Source of the DNA: Methanobacterium sp. | Lineage (GTDB): Archaea > Methanobacteriota > Methanobacteria > Methanobacteriales > Methanobacteriaceae | Reading direction: 5' to 3' | Length of the DNA stretch: 14,038 nt | Assembly: GCA_003158115.1 (NCBI GenBank) | Contig: PMGM01000054.1 | Coordinates: forward strand, 431-14,468 | Notes under the pieces: generated by a model | The model's database searches: none | What the model saw: the letters and a program-made list of their open reading frames with translations, nothing else | Told to the model about the DNA's origin: nothing | In this document: positions 6,983 through 13,874 of the stretch, in pieces | Layout of the letters: each line of letters begins with the position of its first letter | Position numbering within the stretch: the first letter of the stretch is position 1 | Position numbers and translations under genes: made by a program

Positions 6983-7357
6983 ATGATCCAAAAGCTCAAG
7001 ATACTTCCCCCAACCATTAGGGATAAAAAAAGATATATAGCCTTTGAAGTAACATCCTCTGTGTCACTGGGCCGTGAAGACATTATATCCATGATGTTAG
7101 ACGGTTCATTGTATCTTTACGGAGCATGCGGTACAGGCAATTTCGAATTGTGGGTAGTGAAGTTATGGAGATGCACAACTAATAATGTCCAAGAACATAG
7201 AATGAAAGGAATTTTACGCTGTAGAAGGGAAGAAATAGATTCTGTAAGGGCAGTTATACCTACTATAACTAACTTCAGAGGTAAACCAGTTGTTTTCCAT
7301 ACACTTGGAATTTCAGGGACCATTAAATCTGCAACAAAAAACTTTATTAAACTATAA
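6983..7357 (+). CDS. rnp2: RNase P protein component 2 (Pop5)
   Basis: This 124-aa protein is archaeal Pop5, an RRM-like RNase P subunit that forms a complex with Rpp30 and contacts the catalytic core of the RNA in pre-tRNA 5' processing. The start MIQKLKILPPTIRDKKRYIAFEV is diagnostic, and GACGTGNFELWVVKLWRCTTNN, HRMKGILRCRREEIDSVRAVIPTI and FHTLGISGTIKSA fit the rest. It follows Rpp30, its binding partner, as in other archaea. There is no good SD. A start-plus-stop mini-ORF (ATG CTG ATT TAA, 6971-6982) directly abuts the ATG. It may be leaderless or reached by re-initiation. Confidence 0.92.
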   Translation: MIQKLKILPPTIRDKKRYIAFEVTSSVSLGREDIISMMLDGSLYLYGACGTGNFELWVVKLWRCTTNNVQEHRMKGILRCRREEIDSVRAVIPTITNFRGKPVVFHTLGISGTIKSATKNFIKL

Positions 7358-7466
7358 GAATAAGATGAAATAATAGAATAATAGTTTGTAAACAAGTTAA
7401 CAAGCTGAGAATTATTTTAAGATTATAATTCATTTCTTTCAGAAAAACTTTTAGAGAGGTATATGT

Positions 7467-8216
<750 letters not shown>

Positions 8217-8218
8217 AC

Positions 8219-8911
8219 ATGGTAAACCTTGAAGATGCAGTTACAGCACGCTTGGAATACTTTGGGGAACACTTCGAAATCCTGGTGGATCCGGACCTCG
8301 CTTCAGATTTTAAGAGAGGAGAATCTATCAATGTTGAAGATATCCTTGCAGTAGAAGAAATATTTAAAGATGCAAAGAAGGGTGATAAAGCATCTGAAGA
8401 ATCAATGCTGAAGGCATTCAACACAATAGATCATCTCGAAGTTGCATCGGCTATTATGCATAAGGGCCAAATACAATTGACAGCCCAACAAAGAAAAGAA
8501 ATGCAGGAAGAGAAGCGTTTAAAAGTTATTGCAACCATAACACGGGAAGCTATAAATCCCCAAACCAAACTTCCACATCCTGCTAGAAGAATAGAAATAG
8601 CCATGGAAGAAGCTAAAGTTCGTATTGATCCTTTTAAAAGTGTTGATGAACAAGTTAATACTACATTAAAAGCCATAAGGACTAAAATACCCATAAGATT
8701 TGAGAAAGTGCGGGTAGTAATAAAAGTTCCTGGTGACTTCTCAGGAAAAGTTTACGGTGCAATACCTGAATTTGGAAAAACAACCAAAGAAGAATGGCAA
8801 CAAGATGGGTCATGGGTTGCGGTTGTTGAGATACCTGGAGGTATGCAAGAAAGCTTCTACCAGAAACTCAACGAGCTTACAAGAGGTCAAGTAGAGACTA
8901 AGCTGCTCTGA
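8219..8911 (+). CDS. sdo1: Ribosome maturation protein SBDS (SDO1 homolog)
   Basis: This 230-aa protein is the archaeal SBDS homolog. In eukaryotes SBDS, with the EFL1 GTPase, releases the anti-association factor eIF6 from new large subunits. The archaeal job is inferred to be similar. It has the expected three domains: an N-terminal FYSH domain ([28 protein letters not shown] to about residue 90), a helical middle ([34 protein letters not shown]), and a C-terminal ferredoxin-like domain ending [26 protein letters not shown]. The SD (GGAGGAGG, about 8199-8206) sits in the end of psmA. rrp4 follows after 54 nt. Adjacency to exosome genes is the classical archaeal arrangement. Confidence 0.95.
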   Translation: MVNLEDAVTARLEYFGEHFEILVDPDLASDFKRGESINVEDILAVEEIFKDAKKGDKASEESMLKAFNTIDHLEVASAIMHKGQIQLTAQQRKEMQEEKRLKVIATITREAINPQTKLPHPARRIEIAMEEAKVRIDPFKSVDEQVNTTLKAIRTKIPIRFEKVRVVIKVPGDFSGKVYGAIPEFGKTTKEEWQQDGSWVAVVEIPGGMQESFYQKLNELTRGQVETKLL

Positions 8912-8965
8912 TTTATTGATCAAACTACTTTCATTTTTTTGGCATTCCAGTAAAGGAGGCAGAAT

Positions 8966-9817
8966 GTGATATTTGTAGAGGATAAAGAAATTGTAATTCC
9001 CGGAGATATTCTTGCAGATGAAGAATATCACTCCGGAAGAGGAACTTTCAAGGAAAATGATAAGGTGTGTTCATCTCTTGTAGGTCTTGTAGCCATAAGA
9101 GATAAAAAGATAAGTGTAATACCCTTACAAAGCAAGTACATTCCAAAAAGAGGAGATGTGGTTATTGGAGAAGTTACTGACATAAGATTCTCAATGTGGA
9201 ACCTTGATATAAACTCTCCTTACTCCGGATTTTTACCAGCTTCAGATGTTTTTGGAAAAGAAAAAAGGGAACTTAACAGAACTTTTGATGTCGGTGATGT
9301 ATTATTTTTAAGAGTAGTCGATGTTGATGAGGTAAAAAAGGTTAAACTGGGTCTCAAAGGAAGGGGGCTGGGAAAATTCAGGGGAGGAATCCTGATTAAC
9401 ATTACACCAACCAAAGTTCCGAGACTGATAGGTAAAAAGGGTTCCATGATTAACATGATCAAGGATCAAACCCACTGTGAAGTTATAGTTGGACAAAACG
9501 GTGTGGTATGGGTTAAGGGAGAACCTTCAATGGAACGGGTTGCTGAAAAAGTCATTAACATGATTGAAGATCAGGCCCACACATCAGGATTAACTGACCG
9601 CGTTAGGAATATGCTAGCAAAACTTTTAGGCATAGAACCTGAAGAAACGGAATATGAATTAGGAGAACCTGGACCAGTTGATGAATCTGACGAACTCGAA
9701 ATGTCAGAAGAAGTAGAGATAACTGAAATTATTGAGATATCCGAAGAATCCGACGAGCTTGAGGAATTTGAACCACCGGAAGAAAAGGAAGAAAGTAAAG
9801 AGGATGAAATTGATTAA
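8966..9817 (+). CDS. rrp4: Exosome cap subunit Rrp4
   Basis: This 283-aa protein is the RNA-binding cap of the archaeal exosome. It sits on the Rrp41/Rrp42 hexamer and guides RNA into the pore for 3'-5' decay and tailing. Domains in order: N-terminal domain (IVIPGDIL, residues about 9-55), S1 domain (about 60-135, with RGDVVIGEV and [10 protein letters not shown]), KH domain (about 140-205, GxxG loop GKKG at 156-159), then a long acidic tail (about 224-283). The start is GTG, with GGAGG at 8955-8959 six nt upstream. An ATG two bases earlier (8964) runs straight into TGA, so it cannot be the start. rrp41 follows 12 nt after the stop. Confidence 0.95.
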   Translation: MIFVEDKEIVIPGDILADEEYHSGRGTFKENDKVCSSLVGLVAIRDKKISVIPLQSKYIPKRGDVVIGEVTDIRFSMWNLDINSPYSGFLPASDVFGKEKRELNRTFDVGDVLFLRVVDVDEVKKVKLGLKGRGLGKFRGGILINITPTKVPRLIGKKGSMINMIKDQTHCEVIVGQNGVVWVKGEPSMERVAEKVINMIEDQAHTSGLTDRVRNMLAKLLGIEPEETEYELGEPGPVDESDELEMSEEVEITEIIEISEESDELEEFEPPEEKEESKEDEID

Positions 9818-9829
9818 TCGAAATAAGGG

Positions 9830-10558
9830 GTGATTATCATTATAACCAATACCAATCTAAACACCGGTACAGAAACCAGTGCAAGAGCCGATAAAAGGGC
9901 TTTTGATGAATTAAGAAATTTAAAAATAGAGGCAGGAGTACTTGAAAGGGCAGACGGATCAGCTTATCTTGAAATGGGTGGTAACAAAGTCCTCGCAGCC
10001 GTTTATGGTCCGAGAGAGCTTTTTGTTAGACGTTTAATGCAACCTAACAGGGCTGTTTTGAGGTGTAAATACAATATGGCACCATTTTCTGTTGATGACC
10101 GAAAAAGACCAGGACCAGATAGAAGATCTGTGGAAATATCCAAAATAACATCAGATGCATTATCTCCTGCAGTATTCCTTGAAAAATTTCCACGTTCAAC
10201 AATAGATGTTTATATAGAAGTTCTTGAAGCAGAAGGCGGAACAAGATGTGCAGGAATAACCGCAGCTTCCGTTGCTCTTGCAGATGCAGGTATCCCAATG
10301 AGGGATATGGTAGTTGCTTGTGCAGCAGGAAAATCAGATGGCAACGTGGTTTTAGACCTATCTGAAGTAGAAGATAAAGAGGGTGAAGCAGATCTTCCTA
10401 TTGCAATGATGCCAAGAACAGGCGAAATAACACTTCTCCAGATGGACGGAGACCTTACTGAGGAAGAATTTGGAAAGGCCTTAGATCTTGCAATAGGTGG
10501 TTGCAAGAAGATTAATGAAGAACAGAAAAAAGCCATAAAAAACAGGTATGGTGAGTAA
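9830..10558 (+). CDS. rrp41: Exosome catalytic subunit Rrp41 (RNase PH domain)
   Basis: This protein (242 aa from GTG 9830) is the catalytic RNase PH-type subunit, forming a hexameric ring with Rrp42 for phosphorolytic 3'-5' RNA degradation. Counted from this GTG, the RNA/phosphate-contact pair Arg98-Arg99 (GPDRRS) and the catalytic acids Asp182 and Asp188 ([12 protein letters not shown]) are present. The usual DGR near the N-terminus reads DKR (21-23). The start is uncertain. GTG 9830 overlaps the only SD-like motif, GGGGTGA (9827-9833). The genome's usual spacing points to the in-frame ATT at 9839, and there is no in-frame ATG until the codon for Met49. Function is certain, the start is not. 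Confidence 0.95.
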   Translation: MIIIITNTNLNTGTETSARADKRAFDELRNLKIEAGVLERADGSAYLEMGGNKVLAAVYGPRELFVRRLMQPNRAVLRCKYNMAPFSVDDRKRPGPDRRSVEISKITSDALSPAVFLEKFPRSTIDVYIEVLEAEGGTRCAGITAASVALADAGIPMRDMVVACAAGKSDGNVVLDLSEVEDKEGEADLPIAMMPRTGEITLLQMDGDLTEEEFGKALDLAIGGCKKINEEQKKAIKNRYGE

Positions 10559-10559
10559 T

Positions 10560-11351
10560 ATGGTTCATATAGTTCCAGAGATCATAAAAGAAAGTGTAAC
10601 CAATCTGGTTAAAAATGGTGAAAGAACAGATGGTAGAGCATTTGATGAATACAGAGAAATATCACTTGAAACTGGTGTCATTGAGAAAGCAGAAGGATCA
10701 GCAAGGGTAAAAATAGGTAAAACCCAGATAGTTATCGGTACAAAACCACAAATAGGAACACCTTTTGCCGACACACCTAACGTTGGAGTTCTCATGACCA
10801 ACACCGAACTTTTACCAATGGCTGCACCAAATTTTGAATCTGGGCCACCAGATGAAAATTCAGTTGAGCTTTCAAGAGTCACCGACAGATGTATAAGAGA
10901 AGGAAAGGTTGTAGACCTTGAAAAACTTTGCATAGTCGAGGGTGAAAAGGTATGGATGGTATTTTTAGATCTTCATGTAATTGACTATGACGGTAATTTG
11001 ATGGATGCCGCAGTACTTGGAAGTGTTGCAGCACTCATGAACACTAAAATACCAACAACAAAGATTGAAAATGATGAGATCGTATTAGACTATGAAAATA
11101 TGATACCACTTCCTATCAATGAAAAAGCCCTCATGTGTACATTTGCAAAGATTGATGGTGAACTAATAATCGATCCATCCCTTGAAGAAGAGGAAATAAT
11201 GGGTGCACGTCTATCTATTGGCATGACAGAAGAAGGTAATATATGTGCTATGCAAAAGGGTGGAGCACAACCTTTAGACAGGGAAGAGATATTGAAAGTT
11301 GTTTCAATTGCAAAGATGAAAACTGCAGAACTTCGAACACATCTTCCATAG
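10560..11351 (+). CDS. rrp42: Exosome subunit Rrp42 (inactive RNase PH paralog)
   Basis: This 263-aa RNase PH-like protein is Rrp42, the non-catalytic partner that completes the active site of Rrp41 in the hexamer. The N-terminus carries the family motif [48 protein letters not shown] and the conserved C-terminal [10 protein letters not shown] are typical. The catalytic Asp pair of Rrp41 is not conserved. I chose ATG 10560 because GGTGA at 10550-10554 is exactly 5 nt upstream. ATG 10548, in frame, would overlap rrp41 and leave that SD unused. The start is 1 nt after the rrp41 stop, so the two ring subunits are translationally coupled, as fits their equal stoichiometry. Confidence 0.95.
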   Translation: MVHIVPEIIKESVTNLVKNGERTDGRAFDEYREISLETGVIEKAEGSARVKIGKTQIVIGTKPQIGTPFADTPNVGVLMTNTELLPMAAPNFESGPPDENSVELSRVTDRCIREGKVVDLEKLCIVEGEKVWMVFLDLHVIDYDGNLMDAAVLGSVAALMNTKIPTTKIENDEIVLDYENMIPLPINEKALMCTFAKIDGELIIDPSLEEEEIMGARLSIGMTEEGNICAMQKGGAQPLDREEILKVVSIAKMKTAELRTHLP

Positions 11352-11414
11352 ATGCATTTATAACTAGTGCTATTCAAATTCAATGATCTGAACATTCAAT
11401 AAATTGAAATTTTC

Positions 11415-11450
11415 ATTAAATTTTTTTCCATGAATAATTTCATATAAAAA
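11415..11450 (+). promoter_or_regulatory. T-run terminator of the exosome unit followed by the L37Ae promoter
   Basis: The 140-nt gap after rrp42 holds seven T at 11421-11427, a likely terminator, and then CATATAAAAA at 11441-11450, a TATA-like box about 45 nt before the L37Ae ATG. Initiation near 11470 would leave a leader of about 20 nt with the SD GGTGA. This splits the supercluster into at least two transcription units. Confidence 0.45.
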
Positions 11451-11491
11451 TAATATTCAAAAGATAATCAAAATAATCTAGGTGATATAAA

Positions 11492-11761
11492 ATGGCAAGA
11501 ACAAAGAAAGTAGGTATAACCGGAAGATTCGGTGCAAGATATGGTAGAAAGGCCAAAAGGACAGTTAAAGCAGTAGAAGAAAACATGAAAAGGGATCATG
11601 TTTGTCCTCAGTGTGATAGACCCGCAGTACGCAGGGTTTCAGCAGGAATATGGAAATGCAGAAAATGTGGAAACGTATTTACTGGCGGAGCATACCTTCC
11701 AACAACCCCTATGGGTAAAACAGCTGCAAGAAACATTAAAAGGATAGTTGGAGGTTTATAA
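11492..11761 (+). CDS. rpl37ae: 50S ribosomal protein L37Ae
   Basis: This 89-aa basic zinc-ribbon protein is archaeal L37Ae of the large subunit. It has the standard start [18 protein letters not shown], a four-Cys zinc site (Cys38, Cys41, Cys56, Cys59: CPQC and CRKC 14 residues apart), and the ending [14 protein letters not shown]. The SD GGTGA (11481-11485) precedes the ATG by 6 nt. The rpoP gene begins 1 nt after its stop, and the rpoP SD (GGAGGT) is encoded by the last Gly-Gly codons. Confidence 0.96.
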   Translation: MARTKKVGITGRFGARYGRKAKRTVKAVEENMKRDHVCPQCDRPAVRRVSAGIWKCRKCGNVFTGGAYLPTTPMGKTAARNIKRIVGGL

Positions 11762-11762
11762 A

Positions 11763-11894
11763 TTGTATAAATGCGGAAAATGCGGTACTCTAGTTGATAT
11801 TAAGGGTTATACAGAATCTAAATGTCCAAGTTGCAGATATAGGATCCTTTTCAAGGAAATACCACCTGTAAAGCGAAGTATTAAAGCAAAATAA
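11763..11894 (+). CDS. rpoP: DNA-directed RNA polymerase subunit P (Rpb12 homolog)
   Basis: This very small gene (43 aa) encodes the archaeal RNA polymerase subunit P, the Rpb12/RPABC4 zinc ribbon. It sits with subunits D, L and N in the assembly platform of the enzyme. The protein starts MYKCGKCG and holds CxxC...CxxC at Cys4, Cys7, Cys21 and Cys24, followed by [14 protein letters not shown], the family's conserved C-terminal half. The start codon is TTG at 11763, supported by GGAGGT at 11750-11755 (7 nt upstream, inside L37Ae) and by the conserved MYKC beginning. Its size and TTG start make it easy to miss in annotation. The next gene starts 9 nt after the stop. Confidence 0.92.
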   Translation: MYKCGKCGTLVDIKGYTESKCPSCRYRILFKEIPPVKRSIKAK

Positions 11895-11903
11895 TCCATA
11901 AAG

Positions 11904-12398
11904 ATGTTGATAACTACGTCAAGGAAACCCTCTCAACGAACACGATCCTTCTGTAAAAGTATTGTAAGGGTCTTAAATTCGAGTTATATAAACAGGGGAA
12001 AAATGAGTATTCGTGACGTTCTTATAAAATCTTCAGAACTCGGATACAATGAGATAGCAGTAATATCAGAGATGAAGGGAAATCCTAGTAGAATAGAATT
12101 TCTAGATGCAAAAGGTGAAATAGACCTATCAATAGAAGTTACAGTTGGAATTCCAAATTCCAATGCAAACTCAAAGAGCCGAGTAAAATCTGAAGACCTC
12201 AAATTATATTCAGAAGTACCTGAATTGGATCAGATGGGGAATATACTCGATATACCCCAGTTAAAAGAGGGATCTCCACTAGAAAATCTTATGACACTAA
12301 AAAGAGCTGAAGGGAAAGACAAAGCTCTGATAGAATTTTATGGTAGTAATGGTATTGAAACTGGGCCTAAAATTTTTGTTAAAGATTGGAGGCCATAA
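11904..12398 (+). CDS. Brix domain protein (Imp4-like ribosome assembly factor)
   Basis: This 164-aa protein fits the archaeal Brix family, a minimal Imp4/Brx1-like domain that binds rRNA during ribosome assembly. The N-terminus MLITTSRKPSQRTRSFCKSIVRVL is diagnostic. NRGKMSIRDVLIKSSELGYNEIAVISEMKGNPSRIEFLD gives the core, and the C-terminus DKALIEFYGSNGIETGPKIFVKDWRP fits the last strands. There is no SD before the ATG, so it may depend on coupling to rpoP 9 nt upstream. Its own last codons carry the SD of pcc1 (GGAGG at 12388-12392). The role in archaeal rRNA processing is inferred from eukaryotic relatives. Confidence 0.9.
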   Translation: MLITTSRKPSQRTRSFCKSIVRVLNSSYINRGKMSIRDVLIKSSELGYNEIAVISEMKGNPSRIEFLDAKGEIDLSIEVTVGIPNSNANSKSRVKSEDLKLYSEVPELDQMGNILDIPQLKEGSPLENLMTLKRAEGKDKALIEFYGSNGIETGPKIFVKDWRP

Positions 12399-12400
12399 GT

Positions 12401-12688
12401 TTGGAACATATCAATGATCCTAAATTTCTTGAAAGTGTCAAAACAGAACTTGAGATCGAATTTGATAATTCACAAGAAGCAGAAATTGTTTTAGGATCAA
12501 TTAAACCCGAAATAAATGGATCTCCATCTGATAGAACAACGGTAAGTATTGATATTCATGATAACACTTTGAAGATAACTATTACAGCTAAAGATACTGC
12601 ATCATTTAGAGCATCTTTAAATTCTTATTTAAGATGGATAAAACTCTCAAAAGAAGTTATAAATCTTAAAAATGAATATTTTAATTAA
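12401..12688 (+). CDS. pcc1: KEOPS complex subunit Pcc1
   Basis: This 95-aa protein matches Pcc1, the small dimeric subunit of KEOPS, which with Kae1, Bud32 and Cgi121 makes the t6A modification of ANN-decoding tRNAs. Pcc1 binds Kae1 and helps hold the tRNA. Family features are the opening strand KTELEIEFDNSQEAEIVLGSIKPE, the DRTTVSIDIHDNTLKITITAKDTASFRASLNSYLRWI core, and a C-terminal helix. I chose TTG 12401 because GGAGG (12388-12392) is 8 nt upstream. A TTG at 12386 would overlap both Brix and the SD. There are 2 nt between the Brix stop and this start. Kae1 and Bud32 are not in the window. Confidence 0.88.
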   Translation: MEHINDPKFLESVKTELEIEFDNSQEAEIVLGSIKPEINGSPSDRTTVSIDIHDNTLKITITAKDTASFRASLNSYLRWIKLSKEVINLKNEYFN

Positions 12689-12759
12689 TAATAATTTATT
12701 AAAAATATTTTTAAATAAAAAAATTTTTTGAACATTTAAAGGTTTAATGAGGTGATAAA

Positions 12760-13125
12760 ATGGAACTTCCTAAAAATATCCAACATCAAATAGCACAATT
12801 CCAACAAGCACAACAACAAGCTCAGGCTATTACTGTGCAGAAACAGAGCGTTGATATGCAGATTAAAGAAGCAGAAAAGGCACTTGAAGAACTTAATAAA
12901 GTTGAAGGAGACTCAGAAGTTTACAAAACTGCAGGAAATCTTCTTATAAAAGTTGATAAAGATGAAGTAACAGTTGAACTCGAAGATAAAATCGAAACTC
13001 TCAAACTTCGTGAAAAAACTGTTAACCGCCAAGAAGAACGTATAATGGCAAAACTCCAGGAAATGCAGTCTTCCATTCAAGAAGCTATGCAAGGATCTGG
13101 TGCGCCACCGGGGTTAGGTAATTGA
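12760..13125 (+). CDS. pfdB: Prefoldin subunit beta
   Basis: This 121-aa protein is prefoldin beta. Two alpha and four beta subunits form the jellyfish-shaped chaperone that hands unfolded proteins to the thermosome. Two coiled-coil helices (about 5-46, Gln-rich, and about 76-112) flank a beta hairpin around VYKTAGNLLIKVDKDEVTVEL, the family's core signature. The C-terminus has a Gly/Pro tail. The SD GAGGTGA is 5 nt before the ATG. The 71-nt AT-rich gap upstream may hold a promoter (AATATTTTTAAATA, about 12703-12716). The stop TGA overlaps the TTG start of the DUF3194 gene. Confidence 0.95.
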   Translation: MELPKNIQHQIAQFQQAQQQAQAITVQKQSVDMQIKEAEKALEELNKVEGDSEVYKTAGNLLIKVDKDEVTVELEDKIETLKLREKTVNRQEERIMAKLQEMQSSIQEAMQGSGAPPGLGN

Positions 13126-13385
13126 GGAAACTTTCAGACCAAGAACTTGATGAAATTTCTGAATTAGCATCTAAATCTGCAGAGAATTTTATCTATTCAA
13201 AGGTTTCGAAAAAAGAAGTTACAGATCTCGATATAAAGGTAACACTTGATTATCATACCGGATTGGATGTTAATATACTAATTGACATCCAATTCGACCC
13301 TTTATCTCAAGCCGATAAAAAGATTGCAGATGAAGCTGCAGCACATGCAATTGAAGAGATAGATGACTATCTTGCAGATAATTAA
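13122..13385 (+). CDS. DUF3194 family protein, unknown function
   Basis: This 87-aa acidic protein fits DUF3194, a small archaeal family usually found beside prefoldin beta and Pcc1. It begins MRKLSDQELDEISELASKSAENFIYSKVSKKEV (a helix), continues as an alternating strand pair (DLDIKVTLDYHTGLDVNILIDIQFDP), and ends in a helix (ADKKIADEAAAHAIEEIDDYLADN). This suggests an alpha-beta-beta-alpha fold. The start is TTG 13122, which overlaps the prefoldin stop in a four-base TTGA, a sign of translational coupling. No catalytic residues are evident. A role as a partner of prefoldin or KEOPS is only suggested by position. Confidence 0.8.
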   Translation: MRKLSDQELDEISELASKSAENFIYSKVSKKEVTDLDIKVTLDYHTGLDVNILIDIQFDPLSQADKKIADEAAAHAIEEIDDYLADN

Positions 13386-13387
13386 GA

Positions 13388-13437
13388 ATTTTTTTTTATT
13401 TAGAATATTATTTGTATTGATTTTATGATTTTTTTTA
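13388..13437 (+). terminator. Double T-run terminator at the end of the supercluster
   Basis: Directly after the DUF3194 stop lie nine T at 13389-13397 and a second run of eight T at 13429-13436. Two oligo-T runs within 50 nt make this a strong archaeal terminator, ending the L37Ae-to-DUF3194 unit. Confidence 0.6.
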
Positions 13438-13477
13438 CTTTTCATTAATCTTGGTAAAGAACATTGGGATGAAACTG

Positions 13478-13744
13478 ATGATAATACCTGTAATAGATAT
13501 TAAAAATGGTGAAGCAGTATCTGGTAAATCAGGAAAACGGGAAACCTACACTCCACTTAAAACTGTGTTTGATAATTCATCTGAACCAGTTGCAATAGCT
13601 CGAAAACTTAAAAAATTTGGATTCTCAAATTTAAAAAGTATAGAATGTATTTTAAGAGAGATTGAAGTTAAAGCTAAAGGAACACGACCCAAAACTAGAA
13701 TGGTTGGTCATACTGGTTATCTTACTTTTGCGCGTTTTCTATGA
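13478..13744 (+). pseudogene. Chimeric ORF: HisA/HisF-related N-terminus fused to TrmI (tRNA m1A methyltransferase) C-terminus
   Basis: The ORF encodes 88 aa from ATG 13478 (ATG 13469 and TTG 13451 are in-frame alternatives; GGGATGA lies just before 13478). Residues 1 to about 48 (MIIPVIDIKNG, GKRETYTPLKTVF, SSEPVAIA) match the first beta-alpha unit of the methanogen HisA/HisF-related family, normally about 230 aa. Residues about 49-88 (KSIECILREIEV, then RPKTRMVGHTGYLTFAR) match the C-terminal end of TrmI-type tRNA methyltransferases, normally about 250 aa. The catalytic parts of both are missing: most of the barrel, and the SAM-binding domain. The join is in frame, within about 13604-13634, where both families plausibly have similar K-K-x-GF sequence. 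Probably a non-functional recombination remnant, though a misassembly is possible. Confidence 0.65.
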
Positions 13745-13837
13745 AAAAAAATGTTAGTAAGTGATAAAATTTATTATTTTAATTTGAAATTGAACTTAAA
13801 AATCCTTAGGAAAATTTAATCACCAGCTCCTAATAAT

Positions 13838-13852
13838 AATTATAATATATAA
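13838..13852 (+). promoter_or_regulatory. Candidate TATA box for pyrB
   Basis: An AT-only region with ATTATAATATATAAT lies about 25-35 nt before the pyrB ATG at 13875. Transcription would start near 13865, giving a very short leader that could just include GGGTG (13865-13869). The preceding ORF ends 130 nt upstream, so pyrB likely has its own promoter. Confidence 0.45.
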
Positions 13853-13874
13853 TTAATTTAATATGGGTGTAAAT

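Noticed and set aside
12689..12759. AT-only gap between pcc1 and pfdB as an origin or repeat region
   Set aside because: It is 71 nt of simple A/T sequence without iterated motifs. A promoter is enough to explain it.
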